NCBI RefSeq assembly: GCF_000422505.1
Contig: NZ_KE383865.1
Span: 406,726 to 470,725 of the forward strand
DNA: 64,000 nucleotides
Reading direction: 5' to 3'
From: Paenibacillus pinihumi DSM 23905 = JCM 16419
GTDB taxonomy: Bacteria; Bacillota; Bacilli; Paenibacillales; Paenibacillaceae
In this document: positions 45,017 through 52,244 of the stretch, piece after piece
Position numbering within the stretch: the first letter of the stretch is position 1
Layout: each line of letters opens with the position of its first letter
The notes under the pieces: model-generated
Seen by the model: the letters and a program-made list of their open reading frames with translations, nothing else
Told to the model about the DNA's origin: nothing
Database searches by the model: none
Program-made: the position numbers and the translations under genes

Positions 45017-46165
45017 ATGGAATTGCAATCGAATGAGCAGGCGGCTGCCGGACGCAAGCGCAAAATCCGGCTGATTGCCGGTCTTTTTATCGGGATGCTG
45101 ATCGTATTCTCGTTGTTCAGCAATACGCTGGCATCGCTGACACTGCCCAAGGTGGCGCTGACAACGCCAGGCAGGGGCCAACTTGACCATACGTTTGAGG
45201 GCAGCGGGCTTGTGAAGTGGAAGACGGAAGTCCAACTGACGAATCCTGCCGGCTGGAAGGTGCAGCAAATCAAGGTCAAGCCGGGAGATGCCGTGAAAAA
45301 GGGCCAAACCCTTGTTGCCTATGATAAATCAGCCGCTGAGCAGCAAATTTTGGATGAGCAGGCCAGCCTCAAAAAGCTGAAGCTGTCCATCACAGAGCTC
45401 CAGCATAATTATATTGAAGCATCGAAAAGCGGAGAGGACAAAAACGTCGATGACGCCAAGCGGGCGCTTGATTTAAGTGCGATTGATGCAGATACCCAGG
45501 AGCGCCGCATTCAGAAGCTGCAAAATGATTTGAAGTCGAACCGTGAGCTTATTGCACCGTTCGACGGGTTCATTACGAAGGTGAACGCACTGGAGGGTCT
45601 GGTTTCCGGCGGCAGTCCGGATGTGGTCGTGTCCAATGGGGAACTTGGCTTTGAATTCAGTTTTACTGCGCCGTCTGACGCTGCGGCAGCGCTTAATATA
45701 GGCGACAGTCTGAATGTGCAAGTCGTTACGGGAGGCGAGTCCCGTCAAATAGAAGGGGTTATCGCTGATATCCGAAATGCAGATTTGATGAATCAAGACG
45801 GCGGGGGCGGCGAAGGAGCGGGACTGGCCGCGGGCAAGCCGATGAAGCAGCTCGTTCTTACACTGAAAGATCAGCAATTGAAGGGCGGCGAACAGGCGCA
45901 GGTTGAGCTGGTCAAGTCGCTTCGGGACGTCATTCTCGTACCGAACAAGGCGATACATGATGAAGGGGACAAAAAATATGTGCTTGGCGTTGAGCAAAGA
46001 GACGGTCCATTGGGGAATGCCTTCTATGTGCGCAAAGTATATGTCAAGGTTGCGGATGCCAATGAATCCGTGTCGGCTGTAACCGAAGGGCTGTTCGATC
46101 AGGAGAGCATTATTCTGGAGAGCAGCGACCCTCTGCAGGAGGGCGACAAGATTCGGATGCAGTAG
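45017..46165 (+). CDS. HlyD/RND-type periplasmic adaptor
   Basis: A 382-residue protein with one N-terminal membrane anchor (LIAGLFIGMLIVFSLFSNTLASL). It has a biotinyl-lipoyl-like half (VQQIKVKPGDAVKKGQTLVAYDKS), a coiled-coil hairpin of about 80 residues (QILDEQASLKKLKLSITELQHN onward), a second lipoyl half (FDGFITKVNALEGLVSGG) and beta-barrel segments. Adaptors usually partner a MacB-like or RND exporter; here it ends an importer-type operon 23 bp after the last permease, which is unusual. Its partner is not in this window. Confidence 0.85.
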   Translation: MELQSNEQAAAGRKRKIRLIAGLFIGMLIVFSLFSNTLASLTLPKVALTTPGRGQLDHTFEGSGLVKWKTEVQLTNPAGWKVQQIKVKPGDAVKKGQTLVAYDKSAAEQQILDEQASLKKLKLSITELQHNYIEASKSGEDKNVDDAKRALDLSAIDADTQERRIQKLQNDLKSNRELIAPFDGFITKVNALEGLVSGGSPDVVVSNGELGFEFSFTAPSDAAAALNIGDSLNVQVVTGGESRQIEGVIADIRNADLMNQDGGGGEGAGLAAGKPMKQLVLTLKDQQLKGGEQAQVELVKSLRDVILVPNKAIHDEGDKKYVLGVEQRDGPLGNAFYVRKVYVKVADANESVSAVTEGLFDQESIILESSDPLQEGDKIRMQ

Positions 46166-46214
46166 TGTGTGCGGCTGCCCTTTGTCTGTCAAAGAACGTC
46201 AAAGCTACAGATAA

Positions 46215-46545
46215 AATCAGGGTTATCTGCTGGATGATCATCCGGACGGCTTCGAGCTGGGAAGGCTGCTCAAGGAGCGTTTCGGCCATGTCTTGGCATG
46301 TAAGTGAAAAGCTGCTGCTGCAAAGCCGAAATCCGCTGACTCCCGCAGAACACAATATTCTCAGACTGATCGCGATGGAGAATACGAGCAAGGAAATTGC
46401 GCTGGGACTGGCGATGAGCCAGCGTACAGTGGAAGCCCGTATGACCGCAATGAATCAAAAGCTCGGTGTCAAATCCCGCATTGAAGCCGTGGCGAAGGGC
46501 TGCGACCTTGGTCTGCTGGGTTCATCCCGTCTGAAGGACAGCTAG
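46215..46545 (+). pseudogene. Decayed LuxR response regulator
   Basis: Two frames hold parts of one gene. Frame one (46221-46307) reads GYLLDDHPDGFELGRLLKERFG, like the receiver end of a NarL-type regulator, then stops. Frame two holds an intact HTH, LTPAEHNILRLIAMENTSKEIALGLAMSQRTVEARM (about 46340-46450). A frameshift and a truncated receiver separate them, so the original regulator is broken. From ATG 46288, preceded by AAGGAG, an 85-residue HTH-only protein could still be made, similar in size to GerE. Its role is uncertain. Confidence 0.65.
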
Positions 46546-46574
46546 ACAGTGTTCGCAGAACATCTCCTCAAAGC

Positions 46575-48470
46575 TTACAGTTTGCCAAACTTCCGCTTGT
46601 AATGAGACAGTGCAAGCAGCGGGAAAATGTAGCGGTAGCTATGGTAATGTGTATAAAAGTTGCCGGGAAGCCCTGCTCCGGTCGGATAAACGGCGGTCCA
46701 GCCGTCATCCTGCAGGGAAGCGATCAATTTCTCGATGCCTTTATTCAGCTCAGCTGTCGGGTACGGCAGGGCTGCAATGAGCGCATCCAGCGCCCAGGCC
46801 GTCTGGGAAGGTGTACTCTCGCCTAAAGGGACATACCGCAGCTGCCGATCGCTTTTGCAGGATTCTCCCCAGCCGCCATCCTCATTTTGAATGCTAAGGA
46901 GCCACTTGACTCCTTTCTGCACAGTCTCATGACGTGCTGGCAGGCCTGATGCGATCAGACCGGTCAGCGCGGACCAAGTGCCATAGATGTAGCAGATCCC
47001 CCATCTCCCATACCAGGACCCGTCTTTCGCTTGATTGTCAATGATCCAGTCTGTTCCCCGCTTGATTGGTGTATACCGGTTATCCAGTCCCACGAAATTC
47101 CCCAAATACTCCAATGCCCGGCCTGTCAAATCGGCCTCCGAAGGATCAATCGCAGCGGACTTGGCACCATCAATCGCAAGCCAGGTCAGCAGGTGATTGT
47201 CCGTATCCTTCTCAAATGCAGGCCAGCCCCCGTCCTCGTTCTGCATGGACAGTACCCAATTGAGCCCGCGGTTCCATGCTTCGCGCCATTCAGGGCCGGA
47301 CCGCGAGAAGCCGGACAGCACCCGCAGAGCAGCGGTCGAATCGTCCACATCGGGAATGATAGTGTTCGGCTCTGAAAATCCCCATCCTCCAGAAGGTACA
47401 CCAGGATTATGTATGCTCCAGTCTCCCGGTTTGTCCTGCTGCTTGCCCCGCAGATAGACGGCGGCACACCGGATCGCCGGATGGCTGTCTGAGAGCCCCG
47501 ATGTTTGCAGTGCATAAGCAAGCAAAGCGGTATCCCAGATTGTAGAGGGAGAGTTCTGAATCGTGAGATGGCCGTCTTTGAGTCGATATTGCATTGCTTT
47601 TATGCCCTGTACGGCCCGTGTAATTAATGGATGGTTCTTGTCATAGCCAAGGGCAAGCAGGGAGAAGATCATCAGGATGGTGCAGCTCGCATAGGTGTAG
47701 AATGTTCCATCCGGCTCAATGCGCTGAAGCATAAACGCTTCGGCTTTTTTGGTGGCGGCTTCATGGATATGCCGGGGGACACCGATGAGCCGCTTCACGC
47801 CTGCCTCAATCTGATCCTTCATGGCTTTGAATCCCCGGGGCTGATGATCTTCATCCTCTGTGCGGCTATTCTTAAGTCCGGACAGATCGGGTGTCTGTTC
47901 TGTTTTAATGGAGAAGCGGCGGTCAGCCATAATCATCATCGGAACCAGGTGCACCCGCGAATAGCCTGAAAAATCAAAGAAACTGATAGGAAAGGAAGCG
48001 GGAAGAAGCAGCAGCTCCAGCGGAATGGACGAGATGGCCAGCGGCCACCTGGTTTGTCCGGTGGCTGCAAGAATCGCCTTGGTGAGGATGCTCGTCGCTT
48101 TGCCAAGCCCACCCTTGGACTGAATATAGTGTCTGGCCCGTTCCATTCCTTCATCCGAGCAGCTGCTGTAGCCGGAATATAACAGTGCATAATAGGCTTC
48201 AATTGTTGCGGACAGATTGCCTCCATCCTCATCCCGGAACAGCTTCCAGCAGCCGTCGGGATGCTGTGCGGCGAGAATGCGGTCATGAAGCTGGCGGATC
48301 AATTCCTCATCCTCCATGTCCAGCGTCCGCAGCAGAATAATCAGGTAAGAATCAATGTTCGTTCCATTCTCAAAGCAGAATTCCCACGCCCCGTCCTGCC
48401 GTTGCTGGCGCAACAGGTCTGACGTCAGCCGGTCGATTGCCTGTTCGATGCTGCTTAAGATCTGGCTCAT
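46575..48470 (-). CDS. sqhC: Squalene/tetraprenyl-curcumene cyclase (sporulenol-synthase type)
   Basis: A 631-residue class II terpene cyclase, close in layout to Bacillus SqhC. It has the protonating acid motif DVDD (residues 374-377) and several QW repeats such as QNEDGGWPAFEKD, QAKDGSWYGRWG and IQNEDGGWGESC. It cyclises squalene or tetraprenyl-beta-curcumene to hopanoid or sporulenol-like products in the membrane or spore. ATG has TGGAGG 9 nt upstream. A possible SigK-like promoter precedes it. Squalene synthase is not nearby; product identity is inferred. Confidence 0.92.
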   Translation of the reverse strand: MSQILSSIEQAIDRLTSDLLRQQRQDGAWEFCFENGTNIDSYLIILLRTLDMEDEELIRQLHDRILAAQHPDGCWKLFRDEDGGNLSATIEAYYALLYSGYSSCSDEGMERARHYIQSKGGLGKATSILTKAILAATGQTRWPLAISSIPLELLLLPASFPISFFDFSGYSRVHLVPMMIMADRRFSIKTEQTPDLSGLKNSRTEDEDHQPRGFKAMKDQIEAGVKRLIGVPRHIHEAATKKAEAFMLQRIEPDGTFYTYASCTILMIFSLLALGYDKNHPLITRAVQGIKAMQYRLKDGHLTIQNSPSTIWDTALLAYALQTSGLSDSHPAIRCAAVYLRGKQQDKPGDWSIHNPGVPSGGWGFSEPNTIIPDVDDSTAALRVLSGFSRSGPEWREAWNRGLNWVLSMQNEDGGWPAFEKDTDNHLLTWLAIDGAKSAAIDPSEADLTGRALEYLGNFVGLDNRYTPIKRGTDWIIDNQAKDGSWYGRWGICYIYGTWSALTGLIASGLPARHETVQKGVKWLLSIQNEDGGWGESCKSDRQLRYVPLGESTPSQTAWALDALIAALPYPTAELNKGIEKLIASLQDDGWTAVYPTGAGLPGNFYTHYHSYRYIFPLLALSHYKRKFGKL

Positions 48471-48490
48471 ATTCAGCGTACCTCCAGAGG

Positions 48491-48516
48491 TATAATATGC
48501 ATTATATGTGCGCGGT
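48491..48516 (-). promoter_or_regulatory. Possible SigK-like promoter of sqhC
   Basis: On the - strand, CATATTATA (48499-48491) fits the SigK -10 CATA-N3-TA, with AC (48516-48515) 15 bp upstream. SqhC in Bacillus is sporulation-expressed, which supports it, but the -35 is only two bases and spacing is short. Confidence 0.35.
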
Positions 48517-48684
48517 TATGGGAAAATGAAACCCAGGCAGGCGGATTAAGCAGCTTGTGCGGCAAGCGCACAGTGGACGGCGAGTGCGGTGCAAGAGCAT
48601 ATTCCGCAATCTGAAAGAAACGTTTGTTCGCTTTTTGTGCTACGCTATGGATACAACAAATTAATTATCAGAAAAGAGGGGTTC

Positions 48685-49074
48685 ATGTTGGCAAGAGAAA
48701 TTTCCAAAGGCAGGCTATGGACCGGTTGGACCATGAGCGGGCTGGTTATATTGTTTATGCTGTTTGACAGCATTTCCAAGTTTTTTAAACCTGCCCAGGT
48801 AGTCGAGGGGACGCTGGAGCTCGGGTTTCTGGAGCATCACATTATCGTAATTGGGGTGCTGGGCTTGCTGTCCACGCTTTTATATCTGTTCCCCCGTACC
48901 GCATTTTTGGGAGCCATTCTGCTGACGGGCTATTTTGGCGGCGCCATTGCCATCCATGTCCGGATCGACTCTCCGCTGTTTTCGCATATCTTGTTTCCAG
49001 TCTACTTTGCACTGCTCGCCTGGGCAGGCTTGTGGCTGCGGGATGACCGGTTGCGCAGGATCATGTTTTCATAA
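48685..49074 (+). CDS. DoxX-like membrane protein
   Basis: A 129-residue four-helix protein. The blocks TGWTMSGLVILFMLFDSISKFF, IIVIGVLGLLSTLLYLFPRTAFLGAILLTGYFGGAIAIHVRI and PVYFALLAWAGLWLRDDR match the DoxX/DUF4870-like family. ATG at 48685 has AGAGGGG. Divergent from sqhC; the function is unknown. Confidence 0.8.
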   Translation: MLAREISKGRLWTGWTMSGLVILFMLFDSISKFFKPAQVVEGTLELGFLEHHIIVIGVLGLLSTLLYLFPRTAFLGAILLTGYFGGAIAIHVRIDSPLFSHILFPVYFALLAWAGLWLRDDRLRRIMFS

Positions 49075-49104
49075 GGAGTAATGAAGCTATTAGAATTTGT
49101 ATCA

Positions 49105-49275
49105 TTAGATGGTATCCGTCAGGTCTTCCTTATACAGGATTAATTGAAACGGTGTTGAATATATTGTGTAATGCACGTAACCAATGGCGGGATGATACGT
49201 ACCCGGTCTGTCAGAGAGTTGGCGGATTAACCGGTCCTTCAGACTTGCCAGCTTGGGATGCACCATTGAAGCCAT
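49105..49275 (-). CDS. Small hypothetical ORF or gene remnant
   Basis: A 56-residue frame (ATG 49275) reading MASMVHPKLASLKDRLIRQL, then RPGTYHPAIGYVHYTIYST. Codon choice looks coding, with a balanced third position, yet no ribosome site precedes the ATG, and the frame sits head to head with the DUF6526 gene. It may be the C-terminal part of a lost gene. Family not recognised. Confidence 0.3.
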   Translation of the reverse strand: MASMVHPKLASLKDRLIRQLSDRPGTYHPAIGYVHYTIYSTPFQLILYKEDLTDTI

Positions 49276-49293
49276 TACACAGGAGGGAAGAAA

Positions 49294-49725
49294 GTGAGTA
49301 AGTCTGCACCGCAAAGCTATGTCAATCATAGGAAGTTTTCTCCGTTATATCATTTTGCTCTTGCACCGCTGTCCATCATTTTGTTGATTGCTTCTGTTGT
49401 ATATCTTGTAAAAGAAGCCTTCAGTTTCTTGTCGGTGCTTATTGCTGTGCTGACTCTGTGTATCATTCTTCTTGGTATGGTGGTACGGCAATTCGCCACC
49501 CGGCTCCAGGACCGTATTATCTATCAGGAGGAAAGCCAAAGGCATCTCCGGCTTACTGGAAAACCGCTGGATGAGAGAATTCGCTTGAAGCAGGTCATTG
49601 CTCTTCGTTTTGCCACAGATGATGCATTTCCTTCCTTGTGCCAGCAAGCTGCCGAGGAAGGGTTGGAGCCTGCCAGAATCAAGCAGTCGATTACGAAGTG
49701 GAGACCTGATTATCTGCGGGTGTAA
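49294..49725 (+). CDS. DUF6526 family membrane protein
   Basis: A 143-residue protein. The start YVNHRKFSPLYHFALAP, two hydrophobic helices (LSIILLIASVVYLV and LIAVLTLCIILLGMVV) and the tail RLTGKPLDERIRLKQVIALRFATDDAFPSLCQQAAEEGL match the DUF6526 pattern. GTG at 49294 has AGGAGGG upstream. Function unknown. A long hairpin (49749-49797) follows. Confidence 0.8.
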   Translation: MSKSAPQSYVNHRKFSPLYHFALAPLSIILLIASVVYLVKEAFSFLSVLIAVLTLCIILLGMVVRQFATRLQDRIIYQEESQRHLRLTGKPLDERIRLKQVIALRFATDDAFPSLCQQAAEEGLEPARIKQSITKWRPDYLRV

Positions 49726-49748
49726 TCGCTCTGGATGCATTATATAAG

Positions 49749-49797
49749 AATTCAGGAGCCTGGTGCAGGATAATATCTTGCATCAGGCTCCTGAATT
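49749..49797. repeat. Long perfect hairpin
   Basis: AATTCAGGAGCCTGGTGCA pairs with TGCATCAGGCTCCTGAATT, 19 bp with one wobble, loop ggataatatct. It has no T tract, so it is not a standard terminator. It lies just ahead of the leader ORF of the ABC-F gene and could be the 5' hairpin of that leader RNA or the end of the DUF6526 transcript. Confidence 0.6.
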
Positions 49798-49838
49798 ATG
49801 TTACTCTATATACACTATTGTAAAGGAGGTGAAGGTAG

Positions 49839-49982
49839 GTGAATCACGAAATGGTCAACAACCGTATTAGCCAGCTTGGACTTGTTCTGTCTGGCATTAT
49901 ATTCACTTTTTCCGCGAACGGGATCAGTCTGTCCAAATTTGAACATACAGTTGTACCATTCGCGAGAAGACGCCTGCCTTGA
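49839..49982 (+). CDS. Leader peptide upstream of the ABC-F gene
   Basis: GTG start with an excellent AAAGGAGGTG ribosome site 9 nt away. It encodes a 47-residue peptide starting MNHEMVNNRISQLGLVLSGI and ending FARRRLP. It stops 27 nt before an intrinsic terminator that lies before the ABC-F start. This arrangement matches antibiotic-responsive leader ORFs of ABC-F and erm genes, where stalled ribosomes alter leader folding. It is too long to be a minimal stalling peptide, so the stall site is unknown. Overall a strong regulatory candidate. Confidence 0.6.
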   Translation: MNHEMVNNRISQLGLVLSGIIFTFSANGISLSKFEHTVVPFARRRLP

Positions 49983-50008
49983 CCACAACGGATCTTTAGT
50001 TATCCTTA

Positions 50009-50040
50009 AGGGCCGCGCACTTGTTGCCGCGGCTCTTTTT
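50009..50040 (+). terminator. Attenuator terminator ahead of the ABC-F gene
   Basis: AGGGCCGCG (50009-50017) pairs with CGCGGCTCT (50028-50036) with one G-U pair, loop cacttgttgc, then T5 ending at 50040. It lies 44 nt before the ABC-F start, so unless bypassed it would stop the transcript before the gene. No anti-terminator arm could be identified by eye. Confidence 0.75.
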
Positions 50041-50083
50041 GTGCTTGCAACAGGGTCTCTCAGCTAACCAGGAGGCTCATCAT

Positions 50084-52018
50084 ATGACGATTATAAATGT
50101 ACAAAACTTGAAAAAGTACCACGCTGCCAATCTTGTATTGGAGGATATAACCTTTCAACTTCAGGCTGGAGAGAAGGTCGGACTCATTGGCCGCAACGGG
50201 AGCGGGAAATCCACGTTGCTGCGTTTAATTTCAGGTATAGATAAGCCGGATGACGGCATGCTGACCATCCGCAAGGATTTGCGAATCGGGTATTTGCCGC
50301 AGATTCCGGCGGAATTTGATCAGATGACGGCCTATGAGGTTCTTGCTTATGCCTATCGGGATCTCATCCGGATCAAGCAGGAAATGTCGGCGCTGGAGCA
50401 GCAGATGTCCGGGACGGATTCCCGGCCGGAAGTGATGGAACAGCTTCTGAATAAATATGCCCTTCTCCAGGAACGGTTCGAGCAGGGCGGCGGTTATGAT
50501 ATGGATGCTGCAATTGATCAGGTGGCTGGCGGGCTTCGAATTGACCGCAGCTATGACAGCCGCATATTCGGCAGCTTGTCCGGCGGGGAGAAGACCCGGA
50601 TTTTACTTGCTTCCCAGCTTGTGGTTCAGCCGGATTTGCTGCTGCTTGACGAACCGACGAACCATTTGGATATCAAAGGGGCAGAGTGGCTGGAGCAGTT
50701 CATCCGCAATTGCGGCTGTGCCTGTGTCATCGTATCGCATGACCGGTATTTTTTGGATGCCACAGCTAAGAAGATCATTGAGCTGGAGGACGGAGAGGCG
50801 CATCTGTATTTTACCAACTACAGCGGCTACGCCAAGGAGAAGGAGGAACGGCTGCTCCGGCAATTTGCCCAGTACAAGGAACAGCAGAAGGTGCGGAAAA
50901 AAATGATGGAGACCATTCGCCAACTGGAGGAATGGGGGCGGATTGGCGGCAATGAGAAGTTCTTCAAGCGGGCCGCCGCGATCCGCAAGGCAATGGATCG
51001 GATGGAACTGGTGAAACGCCCGGTGCTGGAGCGGAAAGCTGCGGACTTTGATTTATCCCCGTTGGAACGCTCTGGCCGCAGAGTCATTACCTTTACAGGG
51101 CTGGCGAAGCAGTTTGGCAGCCGGATGATTTTGCAAGATGCGGAAGGCAGTCTGCTCTATGGGGAAAAGGTTGTGCTGCTCGGCGATAACGGATCGGGAA
51201 AAACGACGCTGTTCAAAATGCTGCTCAGCCAACTGGAGCCGGATGCAGGTGAACTGGAGCTCGGCTCCCGCACAGAAATCGGATACTTGGCCCAGCAGGA
51301 GCCAGTGGAGCATGGCAAGCTGACAGTACTGGAGTTTTTCCGCATGGAAGCAAGGCTGGAAGAGGGAGAAGCCCGGGGCATACTGGCAAAATATCTATTC
51401 TACGGCGCGGATGTTTTCAAGCCGCTGCATATGATCTCAGGCGGAGAATGGACACGGCTGCGGCTCGCGCTGCTTGTTCTCTCCAAGCCGAATGTGCTGC
51501 TGCTTGATGAGCCGACCAATCATCTCGACTTGGATTCGCGCGAGGCGCTGGAGGAAGCGCTGGAGCAATTCCCGGGAACAATTCTGGCCATCTCGCATGA
51601 CCGGTACTTCATCAACCGGCTGGCTCAGCGGGTATGGGAATTGAGAAAGGGTAAAATTGCAGCTTACCTTGGCAATTACGATGCGTACAAGGCAAAGCGT
51701 GATGAACGAATGGAAGCGGAACATGTGCCTTCAGGGAATACTGTGCACAAGCCGGAAACCAGGTCTGCAGCCGGCTCTCCTGCAAGCAAGCCAGCGGGTA
51801 ATCCTCATAATAGCAAGCAAGAGAGCAAGCATAACCTGGAGCGGTTGGAGGCCGAAATCGCAGAGTTGGAAGCATGGCTTGCCTTGGCTGATGAGGAATT
51901 GCATCAGTTTGACCCGTCTGCAGATCCGGAACAGCTTGAAACGAAGTGGCGTGAACGTGAAGAGCAGCAAGCCCGTCACGACGGGCTGATGGAGCAATGG
52001 GTGACATTGACTGAATAA
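50084..52018 (+). CDS. ABC-F family ATPase, ribosome-protection type
   Basis: A 644-residue cytoplasmic protein with two ATP-binding cassettes. Walker A GRNGSGKST (36-44) and GDNGSGKTT; signatures LSGGEKTRI and ISGGEWTRL; Walker B LLLLDEPTNHLD twice. The inter-domain arm contains QQKVRKKMMETIRQLEEWGRIGGNEKFFKRAAAIRKAM, a family without the very long interdomain loop of VgaA, and the C-terminus has a coiled coil (ERLEAEIAELEAWLALADEEL). ATG at 50084 has AGGAGG upstream. ABC-F proteins bind the ribosomal E site; whether this one gives resistance or eases translation is not known. The leader ORF and terminator argue for drug-inducible expression. Confidence 0.93.
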   Translation: MTIINVQNLKKYHAANLVLEDITFQLQAGEKVGLIGRNGSGKSTLLRLISGIDKPDDGMLTIRKDLRIGYLPQIPAEFDQMTAYEVLAYAYRDLIRIKQEMSALEQQMSGTDSRPEVMEQLLNKYALLQERFEQGGGYDMDAAIDQVAGGLRIDRSYDSRIFGSLSGGEKTRILLASQLVVQPDLLLLDEPTNHLDIKGAEWLEQFIRNCGCACVIVSHDRYFLDATAKKIIELEDGEAHLYFTNYSGYAKEKEERLLRQFAQYKEQQKVRKKMMETIRQLEEWGRIGGNEKFFKRAAAIRKAMDRMELVKRPVLERKAADFDLSPLERSGRRVITFTGLAKQFGSRMILQDAEGSLLYGEKVVLLGDNGSGKTTLFKMLLSQLEPDAGELELGSRTEIGYLAQQEPVEHGKLTVLEFFRMEARLEEGEARGILAKYLFYGADVFKPLHMISGGEWTRLRLALLVLSKPNVLLLDEPTNHLDLDSREALEEALEQFPGTILAISHDRYFINRLAQRVWELRKGKIAAYLGNYDAYKAKRDERMEAEHVPSGNTVHKPETRSAAGSPASKPAGNPHNSKQESKHNLERLEAEIAELEAWLALADEELHQFDPSADPEQLETKWREREEQQARHDGLMEQWVTLTE

Positions 52019-52025
52019 AAAAATT

Positions 52026-52058
52026 AAGCTCCCCGGAGATTTGTCCGGGGAGCTTTTT
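52026..52058 (+). terminator. Terminator of the ABC-F gene
   Basis: AAGCTCCCCGGA pairs with TCCGGGGAGCTT, loop gatttg, then T5. Confidence 0.95.
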
Positions 52059-52097
52059 GTCATAAGATTTTTACCTTACATCAGATATAGCCATAAG

Positions 52098-52113
52098 CTA
52101 TAACCAGTTATAG
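52098..52113 (+). promoter_or_regulatory. MET-box-like operator before metE
   Basis: Perfect palindrome CTATAAC-CA-GTTATAG. It resembles the MtaR/CmbR MET-box pattern TATAGT-N-ACTATA of Gram-positive Met regulators. A half site (AACTATAG) recurs near 52157. A LysR regulator of that subgroup lies at 55884. No SAM or cobalamin riboswitch fold is apparent in 52064-52244. Confidence 0.45.
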
Positions 52114-52244
52114 TTAATTGGATTTATTAATATCCGAGTAAATATGTTATCTTTTTAACTATAGAAAAACGAGCCGAATAAAAAGCTCTTCATTGATCTT
52201 AACAAGAGATTGTAATTCATATTATATTGCAGAGGAGTTTTTAC

